The notes beneath the pieces were generated by a model that was not told where the DNA came from, ran no database searches, and saw only the letters and a list, made by a program, of their open reading frames with translations. A stretch of 5,871 nucleotides of DNA, from assembly GCA_950071955.1 (NCBI GenBank), contig CATMOC010000263.1, positions 1 through 5,871 on the forward strand. The letters run 5' to 3'. Shown here piece after piece: positions 1 through 5,871 of this stretch. Source of the DNA: an uncultured Mesorhizobium sp. (GTDB lineage: Bacteria > Pseudomonadota > Alphaproteobacteria > Rhizobiales > Rhizobiaceae). The first letter of the stretch is position 1; the number at the start of each line of letters is the position of its first letter. Position numbers and translations under genes: made by a program.

Positions 1-517
1 GGCCGGGATGCTGCATCAGGAATTCGAGCAGGCGGAACTCGGTCGGTCCGAGCTTGATCTCGCTCTTCTTGCGGTAGACGCGATGCGATTCGCGATCGAG
101 CACGATATCGCCGACCTTGAGCACGCTGGAGAGCACTTCCGGCTTTGCGCGGCGCAGCAGCGCGCGCACCCGCGCGATGAATTCCGGCGTGGAGAAGGGT
201 TTCACCAGATAGTCGTCGGCGCCCGTCGAGAGGCCGCGCACGCGATCGCTCTCCTCGCCGCGGGCCGTCAGCATGATAATCGGCAGCCGTTCCGTCTCCG
301 GCCGCATCCTGAGCCGCCTGCACAGTTCGATGCCCGAGATCGCCGGCACCATCCAGTCGAGGACGAGCAGGTCCGGCACGCTCTCCTGCAGCCGGATCTC
401 GGCCTCGTCGCCGCGGGTGACGATCTCGACCTGATAGCCTTCGGCTTCGAGATTGTACTTTAGGAGGACGCAGAGCGGTTCCTCGTCCTCGACAACCATG
501 ACCTTTGCCGCAATCAT
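1..517 (-). CDS. phoB: PhoB phosphate-regulon response regulator (3' end cut off by the window)
   Basis: Transcription factor of the PhoR-PhoB two-component system; when phosphorylated under phosphate limitation it binds Pho boxes and activates pst and other phosphate-scavenging genes. The first 172 residues are visible; E. coli PhoB has 229. The receiver domain fills about residues 1-120 with the full active site: acidic pair E10-D11, phosphoacceptor D54 (in LDWMVP), T84 (in MLTARGEE) and K106 (in LVKPF). The winged-helix domain begins near residue 130, and its LGPTEFRLLEFL segment is visible before the edge cuts it. I chose the ATG at 515-517 because a GAGGAAG ribosome site lies 7 bases upstream. 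A second in-frame ATG at 497-499 would remove the first beta strand's lead-in. It lies 12 bases after phoU and is probably the last pst operon gene visible. The match to rhizobial-type PhoB is strong; only the missing C-terminus is uncertain. Confidence 0.96.
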   Translation of the reverse strand, partial: MIAAKVMVVEDEEPLCVLLKYNLEAEGYQVEIVTRGDEAEIRLQESVPDLLVLDWMVPAISGIELCRRLRMRPETERLPIIMLTARGEESDRVRGLSTGADDYLVKPFSTPEFIARVRALLRRAKPEVLSSVLKVGDIVLDRESHRVYRKKSEIKLGPTEFRLLEFLMQHPG

Positions 518-524
518 GCCGCGT

Positions 525-531
525 CTTCCTC
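525..531 (-). promoter_or_regulatory. phoB ribosome binding site overlapping the phoU stop codon
   Basis: GAGGAAG on the minus strand sits 7 bases before the phoB ATG. Its first two bases belong to the phoU TGA stop (530-532). Ribosomes finishing phoU thus end on the phoB initiation site, which suggests translational coupling. It also supports the upstream of the two candidate phoB ATGs. Confidence 0.7.
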
Positions 532-1237
532 AGGCACCTACGCCGGCTACCGCCGTTTCATCGATCTTTGGCCGCGCCATGGGCAATTGTTTGCCAGTCA
601 TCACGTAGTAGGCGTTCTCGGCGATGTTGGTGACGTGATCGCCAATTCGCTCGAGGTTCTTGGCGCAGAACAGGAGATGCGTACAGGCGGTGATGTTGCG
701 CGGGTCTTCCATCATGTATGTCAGGAGCTCGCGGAAGATCGCAGTGTACTTGATGTCAATCTTCTCGTCCTCGACGCGTAGCGGGACGAGGGCTTCGGCC
801 TCGCGCGCGACGTAGAGGTCGACCACCTTCTTGACCTGGTGATACACCAGTTCCGCCATGGTTTCGATCGAGTAGGAAAGGCTCGAGGGCGTCGATGTTA
901 GCCCGACCGCGCCGACTCGCTTGGCGATGTTCTTGGCCAGGTCCCCGATGCGCTCGAGGTCGCCTGCCATACGGATGGCACTGACGACGGCACGAAGATC
1001 CTGCGCCATCGGCTGCCGGCGCGCGATCAGCGTGATCGCCTTGTCGTCGAGTTCGCGCTGCTTGGCGTCCATGATGGCATCGTCGGAGATGATGCGCTGG
1101 GCGAGTGCCGCGTCGGTCGAAAGCAGCGCCCGCGTGGCGTCGTCCACCATCGAGGCGGCGAGTTCGCCCATGTCGCAAAGGAGGCGATCGATGCTCTGAA
1201 GTTCCTCGTCGAAGGAGGCAACGGTGTGCTCGCCCAT
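530..1237 (-). CDS. phoU: PhoU phosphate-signalling regulator
   Basis: Cytoplasmic helical protein that links the Pst transporter to the sensor kinase PhoR and represses Pho signalling when phosphate is sufficient; it also restrains Pst uptake. The 235-residue length fits the family. Two tandem PhoU three-helix repeats are visible, each with the metal-binding signature: D93-L-E95-R-I-G-D99-xxx-N103 in the first and N194-L-E196-R-I-G-D200-xxx-N204 in the second. No membrane segment or signal peptide is present. The ATG at 1235-1237 is preceded by GAGGA (1245-1249) at 7-base spacing. It follows pstB by 28 bases and precedes phoB by 12, the usual pstB-phoU adjacency. The C-terminal tail after about residue 212 is less conserved in the family. 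No defects are seen. Confidence 0.97.
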   Translation of the reverse strand: MGEHTVASFDEELQSIDRLLCDMGELAASMVDDATRALLSTDAALAQRIISDDAIMDAKQRELDDKAITLIARRQPMAQDLRAVVSAIRMAGDLERIGDLAKNIAKRVGAVGLTSTPSSLSYSIETMAELVYHQVKKVVDLYVAREAEALVPLRVEDEKIDIKYTAIFRELLTYMMEDPRNITACTHLLFCAKNLERIGDHVTNIAENAYYVMTGKQLPMARPKIDETAVAGVGA

Positions 1238-1244
1238 GGTCCTG

Positions 1245-1249
1245 TCCTC
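1245..1249 (-). promoter_or_regulatory. phoU ribosome binding site
   Basis: The 28-base pstB-phoU gap contains three AGGA copies on the minus strand. The middle one, within GAGGA, is 7 bases from the phoU ATG and is the best placed; the copy nearest the ATG is only 2 bases away. I see no hairpin or promoter in this gap. Confidence 0.6.
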
Positions 1250-1265
1250 GTATCCTGGTGCCGGA

Positions 1266-2081
<816 letters not shown>

Positions 2082-2082
2082 G

Positions 2083-2094
2083 TCCTTCTACTCC
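2083..2094 (-). promoter_or_regulatory. pstB ribosome binding region with two possible Shine-Dalgarno elements
   Basis: The 14-base pstA-pstB gap contains GGAG (2091-2094) and AAGGA (2083-2087). GGAG is 9 bases from the ATG at 2079-2081. AAGGA is only 1 base from that ATG but 7 bases from the second ATG at 2073-2075. Either start or both may be used. The site begins two bases after the pstA TAA stop, so coupling with pstA is likely. Confidence 0.55.
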
Positions 2095-2095
2095 A

Positions 2096-3394
2096 TTACC
2101 AGCGGCGTTCGAAGCGCTGCCTCAGGAAGATGGCGATGCCGTTCATCACGATGAGGAACCCGAGCAGCACGAGAATGGCGGCGGAGGTTCGCGCCACGAA
2201 GCCGCGCTCGGGGCTGTCGGCCCAGATGTAGATCTGGGTCGGCAGGGCAGTCGAGGCCTCGAACACGCCGGCGGGCGGGCTGGTGATGAAGGCGTTCATG
2301 CCGATGAGCAGCAGCGGAGCGGTCTCGCCCAGCGCCTGTGCGAGACCGATAATCGTTCCGGTCATGATGGACGGCATCGACAGCGGCAGGATGTGATGGA
2401 AAATCGCCTCGTGCTTCGAGGCTCCGATCCCCAATGCCGCTTCCCTGATTGCGGAAGGCACAGACGTCAGCGCTGCGCGGGTGACGATAATGATCGTTGG
2501 CAACGTCATCAGCGCAAGGACCATGCCGCCAACCAGAGGGGCAGAGCGCGGCAATCCGAACCAGCCCAGGAACACGGCGAGGCCCAACAGGCCGAACACG
2601 ACCGACGGAACGGCAGCGAGATTGTTGATATTGATCTCGATCAGATCGGTGACGCGGTTCTTCGGCGCGAACTCCTCCAGATAGATCGCCGCGGCGATTC
2701 CCGCCGGAAACGAGATCAGGAAACATACCAGGAGAAGCCAGAAGGACCCGGAGATGGCGCCGGCAAGGCCTGCGAGTTCCGGGAACCGGCTGTCGGAATT
2801 GAAGAACAGGCCCCAGTTGATCGGCCGCGAGATCGCTCCGTTACGTTCGAGCGCTTGGTAGAAGGCGATCTGCCGGTCGCTCACGCGGCGCTGGCTTTCC
2901 GGAAGATCGGTGTTCACGAGACCTTTGGCCAGCTGATCGAACGGGTCCGACAGCGGGACCATAAAGGTCGCTCTCCCGTCGAGCAGCGACGGTTCGGCCA
3001 TGATGCGGTCCCGGATGAGGAACGGAGCCGAAGACGTGAACATGGAGAAGTAGTCGCGCTCGTCCGACCGCGAGAGTTCACCGATGTCGTCGCGCACAGC
3101 ATCCCGAAAGACGTTGCGCCAGTTCGAATCCATCAAGTTTTCGCGGTCGAGTTCGGCCGAACTGAAATCGATCTCGATGGTCACCATCGACTGCCTGAAG
3201 GCATTGGAGCCGGTATAGACCAGGGTACCGACGAGAACCGCGAGGAATCCGAGCGCGAAAGCGATCGCAATCATGCCGTAGATCTGCAGCCGCCGGCCGG
3301 CTGCGTAGCGCGCCTTGCCCCGCGCCGCCATGACGTCGGATTTCCAGGCAACAGCCCCGCCGGATCCAGTCGAGGCGCCGTCAGAAAGAGCCAT
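2096..3394 (-). CDS. pstA: PstA phosphate ABC transporter permease, long alphaproteobacterial form
   Basis: One of two inner-membrane subunits forming the phosphate channel. At 432 residues it is much longer than E. coli PstA (296). By hydropathy read by eye, a cytoplasmic N-tail is followed by a membrane helix at about 38-60, then about 150 polar residues (61-210) that should face the periplasm. This extra region corresponds to what I recall as the DUF3333 N-terminal domain of alphaproteobacterial PstA. The conserved permease core follows, with helices near 212-238, 262-284, 286-305, 342-366 and 402-424. The ATPase-docking EAA loop lies at about 318-339 (REAALGIGASKHEA), followed by the family motif ALGET (354-358). 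The ATG overlaps the pstC stop by one base (TGATG) and has GGGAG (3403-3407) 8 bases upstream. The gene ends in TAA. Confidence 0.96.
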   Translation of the reverse strand: MALSDGASTGSGGAVAWKSDVMAARGKARYAAGRRLQIYGMIAIAFALGFLAVLVGTLVYTGSNAFRQSMVTIEIDFSSAELDRENLMDSNWRNVFRDAVRDDIGELSRSDERDYFSMFTSSAPFLIRDRIMAEPSLLDGRATFMVPLSDPFDQLAKGLVNTDLPESQRRVSDRQIAFYQALERNGAISRPINWGLFFNSDSRFPELAGLAGAISGSFWLLLVCFLISFPAGIAAAIYLEEFAPKNRVTDLIEININNLAAVPSVVFGLLGLAVFLGWFGLPRSAPLVGGMVLALMTLPTIIIVTRAALTSVPSAIREAALGIGASKHEAIFHHILPLSMPSIMTGTIIGLAQALGETAPLLLIGMNAFITSPPAGVFEASTALPTQIYIWADSPERGFVARTSAAILVLLGFLIVMNGIAIFLRQRFERRW

Positions 3395-3396
3395 CA
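3394..3396 (-). promoter_or_regulatory. pstC-pstA stop/start overlap (TGATG) indicating translational coupling
   Basis: The TGA ending pstC (3394-3396) and the ATG of pstA (3392-3394) share one base, and GGGAG within the last pstC codons (3403-3407) is 8 bases from the ATG. Such an overlap is a usual way to make two subunits of a heterodimeric permease in equal amounts. Confidence 0.75.
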
Positions 3397-4767
3397 GTAC
3401 TTCTCCCGGTATTTGCGCACCGTACGCAAGGCGATCAGGTTCAGGCCCAGGGTGATGATGAACAGCATGAGCCCGAGCGCGAACGCCGCGAGCGTCTTCG
3501 GGTTGTCGAACTCGCTGTCGCCGATCAACAGGGTCACGATCTGGACGGTCACCGTCGTGACGGAATCGAAGGGGTTGAGCGTCAGCTTGGCGATCAATCC
3601 CGCAGCCATGACGACGATCATCGTTTCGCCGACGGCCCGGCTGAGCGCGAGCAGCACGCCGCCGACGATGCCGGGCAGCGCCGCCGGCAGGAGCACCTTG
3701 CGGATGGTCTCGCCCTTGGTGGCTCCGAGCGCGTAGGAACCGTCGCGCATGGCGCGAGGCACCGCGGCAAATGCGTCGTCGGACAGGGACGATATGAAGG
3801 GGATCAGCATCACGCCCATGACGCCGCCGGCAGCAAGCGCGCTGTTGGGTGCGGCATCGATTCCGATGGCGAGGCCGAGGCTGCGGACGGCCGGGGCAAC
3901 CGTCAGGACAGCGAAGAAGCCGTAGACGATGGTGGGAATGCCGGCGAGGATCTCAAGCAGCGGTTTGACGACGGCTCGGAAGCGTTCACCGGCGTATTCG
4001 GTGAGATAGACGGCCGAAAGGATGCCAGTAGGTACGGCGACCGCCATGGCAAGGGCCGAAATGACGAAGGTGCCGAAGAGCACTGGGATCATGCCGAAGG
4101 CGCCCTGCCCTGCGACCTGATCCGCCCGAATCGCGATCTGCGGCTCCCAGCGCAACCCGAACAGGAACTCGGTGACGGGGACGCGGGCGAAGAACTGAAG
4201 TGCCTCGTAAACGAGCGACGCTACGATGCCGGCCGTGGTCAGAATCGCGACCAGAGACGAGAACATCATGAACCAGGTGACGGAGCGCTCGACGCTGTGA
4301 CGCGCCCGGAACCGATGCTCGATGGCGCGGAAACCGAAATAAGCCCCAAGCGCGACGAGGGCGGCGACGAGTGCCACCATGGCCCAGGTCGCGAGGGATT
4401 CCAGCGAGCGGAGATGGTCGACCGCGGCCAGCACCTCGGGCGATGGTTCCTTGAAGATATTGCCGGAAGCGACCTGGCGGATCTCACTTACCAGAAGGTC
4501 CTGTTGCGGACCGGAGAGCTGATCGGATCCGGGAAAGGAAGCGATAACGAGGGCATCGATGACGCTGTTCTGGAACAGAAGCCAAAGCAGGATGAAGACG
4601 AAAGCCGGCACGCCGGTCCAGATGGCCGCGTTGAGGCCGTGATAGATCGGACGAGAATGCGATTTCGCTCCGCCCGCGGCGTCGCGCTTGTTGCGGGCGC
4701 GCCAGATGCCGACAAATGCGGAAGCAAGCGCGGCAAGCGCCATCAGCCCGATCAGATAGCCCGCCAT
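3394..4767 (-). CDS. pstC: PstC phosphate ABC transporter permease, long alphaproteobacterial form
   Basis: Partner of PstA in the inner-membrane phosphate channel. From the ATG at 4765-4767 it has 457 residues, against 319 in E. coli. The first 150 or so residues form an extension with hydrophobic helices near 2-21, 46-66 and 126-147, separated by a polar stretch at 67-125; I recall this as the DUF3708-type N-terminal region of alphaproteobacterial PstC. The permease core follows, with helices near 166-190, 228-255, 272-295, 311-326, 366-390 and 427-447. The EAA loop at about 340-360 reads RDGSYALGATKGET, with D-G-S in the E-A-A position. The motif RAVGET (377-382) aligns with ALGET in PstA. 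A GTG at 4768-4770 could add one residue, but the ATG is better spaced from GGGGGA. It lies 80 bases after pstS and overlaps pstA. Confidence 0.96.
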   Translation of the reverse strand: MAGYLIGLMALAALASAFVGIWRARNKRDAAGGAKSHSRPIYHGLNAAIWTGVPAFVFILLWLLFQNSVIDALVIASFPGSDQLSGPQQDLLVSEIRQVASGNIFKEPSPEVLAAVDHLRSLESLATWAMVALVAALVALGAYFGFRAIEHRFRARHSVERSVTWFMMFSSLVAILTTAGIVASLVYEALQFFARVPVTEFLFGLRWEPQIAIRADQVAGQGAFGMIPVLFGTFVISALAMAVAVPTGILSAVYLTEYAGERFRAVVKPLLEILAGIPTIVYGFFAVLTVAPAVRSLGLAIGIDAAPNSALAAGGVMGVMLIPFISSLSDDAFAAVPRAMRDGSYALGATKGETIRKVLLPAALPGIVGGVLLALSRAVGETMIVVMAAGLIAKLTLNPFDSVTTVTVQIVTLLIGDSEFDNPKTLAAFALGLMLFIITLGLNLIALRTVRKYREKY

Positions 4768-4771
4768 CACG

Positions 4772-4777
4772 TCCCCC
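4772..4777 (-). promoter_or_regulatory. pstC ribosome binding site (close-spaced)
   Basis: GGGGGA on the minus strand lies 4 bases from the ATG at 4765-4767 and only 1 base from the adjacent GTG at 4768-4770. The spacing is short for either codon but favours the ATG. No better site is seen between the upstream hairpin and the gene. Confidence 0.5.
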
Positions 4778-4805
4778 GTAGGACTGCCTTACTCGTCGAT
4801 GAAAG

Positions 4806-4832
4806 CCGGCCGCCCCGTTTCGAGGCGGCCGG
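4806..4832 (-). terminator. pstS-pstC intercistronic GC hairpin (partial terminator or RNA-stability element)
   Basis: A perfect 9-base-pair inverted repeat, CCGGCCGCC (4806-4814) against GGCGGCCGG (4824-4832), encloses a 9-base loop. Two more G-C pairs (4816 with 4822, 4817 with 4821) can form inside after one mismatch. On the transcribed strand it begins 15 bases past the pstS stop and is followed by only three T residues, so it is not a strong intrinsic terminator. In binding-protein ABC operons, hairpins here commonly protect the upstream mRNA or attenuate read-through, giving more binding protein than permease. That role is inferred. Confidence 0.7.
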
Positions 4833-4847
4833 GAGTATCGGTTTCGA

Positions 4848-5871
4848 TCAGGAGCCGAGCTTCTTGGCGTCGGCGACGGCCTTCTGCACTTCCATGAGCT
4901 TCTCTTCCGAGAGCGGGGTCAGGCCGCGCTCCGGCAGGTAGCCGTCAGCACCCAGGGCCCCCTCGGAGACGTACTCCTCGAGGAACTCGTTCATGCCGGG
5001 GATCACGTCGCGGTGAGCGTTCTTCACATAGAAGAAGATCGGACGGGCCACGGGATAGGAGAAGTCGGCGATGGTTTCGAAAGTCGGCTCGACGCCGGCA
5101 ACCTTCACAGCCTTCAGCTTGTCCGAGTTCTCGTAGAGGAACGAGTAGCCGAAGATGCCGACGGAGTTCGGATCCGCCTCGAGGCGCTGAACGATCAGGT
5201 TGTCGTTCTCGCCGGCTTCGACGAAGGGGCCGTCCTGACGCATGCGCGAGCAGACCTCGTCCCACTTGTCCGCATCCGACTTCTTCAGTTCGGCCATGCC
5301 CGGCAGGTCCTTGCAGCCGTCATGCATAACGAGTTCGACGAAGGCGTCGCGGGTGCCGGACGTGGGCGGGGGGCCGAAGGCGATGATGTCGAAGTCGGGG
5401 AGCGAGGGGTCGATGTCCGACCACTTCTTGTTCGGATTGGCGACGAAGCCGCCATTGCCGTCCGGAAGCTCGGCGGCGAGCGCCTTGAAGATCTGCTCCT
5501 CGGTCAGGTCCATGTCGGGCGCGCTGCTCGCATGGGCGATCGAGAGGCCGTCATAGCCGATGAGGGCTTCGGTGATGTCGTCGACGCCGTTGGCGGCGCA
5601 GAGTTCGACTTCCGACGACTTGATGGCGCGGGAAGCGCCGGTGATGTCGGCGAAGTCGGGGCCGATGCCGCCGCAGAACGCCTTGAAGCCGCCACCGGTG
5701 CCGGTCGATTCGATCACCGGCGACTTGGAGCCGCTGGTCTTGGCGAACTGTTCGGCCACGGCGGTGGCGAAGGGATAGACGGTGGAGGAGCCGACCGCGC
5801 GAATCTGGTCGCGGGTGCCGCCGGCGCCGCTCGACTGGTCTCCGCAGGCGGCGAGGCTGAGGACGCCCGTG
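4848..5871 (-). CDS. pstS: PstS phosphate-binding protein, predicted lipoprotein (5' end cut off by the window)
   Basis: Periplasmic receptor that binds inorganic phosphate and delivers it to PstC-PstA. The visible part is 340 residues (first full codon at 5868-5870); the start codon and most of the signal peptide are outside. A lipobox LAAC ends at visible residue C9, so the mature protein is probably lipid-anchored. Binding-loop motifs of the family follow: VGSSTVYPFA (26-35), ESTGTGGGFKAFCGG (54-68), GASRAIKSSE (78-87), GYDGL (105-109) and TSGTRDAF (170-177), whose SGT matches the phosphate-contacting S-G-T of E. coli PstS. Four further cysteines (C66, C91, C186, C207) could form two disulfides. 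Third codon positions are strongly G/C, in keeping with a highly expressed gene. The internal GTG at 5757-5759 is not the start, because family motifs lie upstream of it. The gene ends in TGA, 80 bases before pstC. Confidence 0.95.
   Translation of the reverse strand, partial: TGVLSLAACGDQSSGAGGTRDQIRAVGSSTVYPFATAVAEQFAKTSGSKSPVIESTGTGGGFKAFCGGIGPDFADITGASRAIKSSEVELCAANGVDDITEALIGYDGLSIAHASSAPDMDLTEEQIFKALAAELPDGNGGFVANPNKKWSDIDPSLPDFDIIAFGPPPTSGTRDAFVELVMHDGCKDLPGMAELKKSDADKWDEVCSRMRQDGPFVEAGENDNLIVQRLEADPNSVGIFGYSFLYENSDKLKAVKVAGVEPTFETIADFSYPVARPIFFYVKNAHRDVIPGMNEFLEEYVSEGALGADGYLPERGLTPLSEEKLMEVQKAVADAKKLGS
5844..5855 (-). other. Lipobox (signal peptidase II site) of PstS
   Basis: The four codons encode L-A-A-C, matching the lipoprotein consensus with cysteine (5844-5846) as the expected first mature residue. 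A short hydrophobic run (GVLSL) precedes it and a flexible G/S-rich linker (GDQSSGAGG) follows before the folded domain, as expected of a tethered binding protein. The charged start of the signal peptide is outside the window, which limits confidence. Confidence 0.75.

Noticed and set aside
8..463. Open plus-strand frame opposite phoB
   Set aside because: The minus strand encodes an intact PhoB receiver domain; the plus frame has no family resemblance.
2088..2096. ATG overlapping the pstA stop, in frame with pstB
   Set aside because: It reads ATG-GAG-TAG, so it ends after two codons and cannot start pstB.
2393..3736. Open 447-codon plus-strand frame opposite pstA and pstC
   Set aside because: It is antisense to two well-supported permease genes, shows no recognisable domain and is arginine-rich; long antisense frames are common in GC-rich genomes.
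4768..4805. Possible Pho box or internal promoter between pstS and pstC
   Set aside because: I see no tandem CTGTCA-like repeats and no convincing -35/-10 pair here or in the shorter gaps.
4837..4848. Small ATCG-GTTT-CGAT inverted repeat at the pstS stop
   Set aside because: A 4-bp stem is too short to be meaningful and expected by chance; the neighbouring 9-bp hairpin is the real signal.
5757..5759. Internal GTG as the pstS start
   Set aside because: The frame stays open upstream to the window edge and encodes the lipobox and the conserved VGSSTVYPFA binding motif, so this codon is an internal valine.

Overview
The window holds six genes, all on the minus strand, forming the high-affinity phosphate uptake and phosphate-sensing cluster pstS-pstC-pstA-pstB-phoU-phoB. 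Reading in the direction of transcription, from right to left, pstS enters from beyond the right edge and phoB runs off the left edge. The DNA is GC-rich. PstC and PstA carry the long N-terminal regions typical of alphaproteobacterial Pst permeases, and PhoB closely resembles rhizobial-type PhoB. I therefore infer an alphaproteobacterium, without a firm genus.

Layout (window coordinates, minus strand): pstS 4848-5871 (start outside; a lipobox is visible near the truncated N-terminus); an 80-base gap with a strong GC hairpin; pstC 3394-4767; pstA 2096-3394, overlapping pstC by one base; pstB 1266-2081; phoU 530-1237; phoB 1-517 (C-terminal end outside). The other gaps are 14, 28 and 12 bases. 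They leave room only for ribosome binding sites, so the whole set is probably one transcription unit. Its promoter and Pho box, if present, lie beyond the right edge. I see no plus-strand gene, RNA gene, mobile element, CRISPR array or long repeat.

How the genes work together: PstS captures phosphate in the periplasm and hands it to the PstC-PstA channel, which is driven by the PstB ATPase. PhoU binds the transporter and the sensor kinase PhoR (not in the window) and keeps the response regulator PhoB off when phosphate is plentiful. PhoB activates pst genes under starvation, so the cluster carries most of its own feedback loop.

This is a conserved housekeeping system, not a new one. The points worth a second look are the predicted lipoprotein form of PstS, the large extra regions on both permease subunits, the pstS-pstC hairpin, and the start-codon ambiguities in pstC and pstB.
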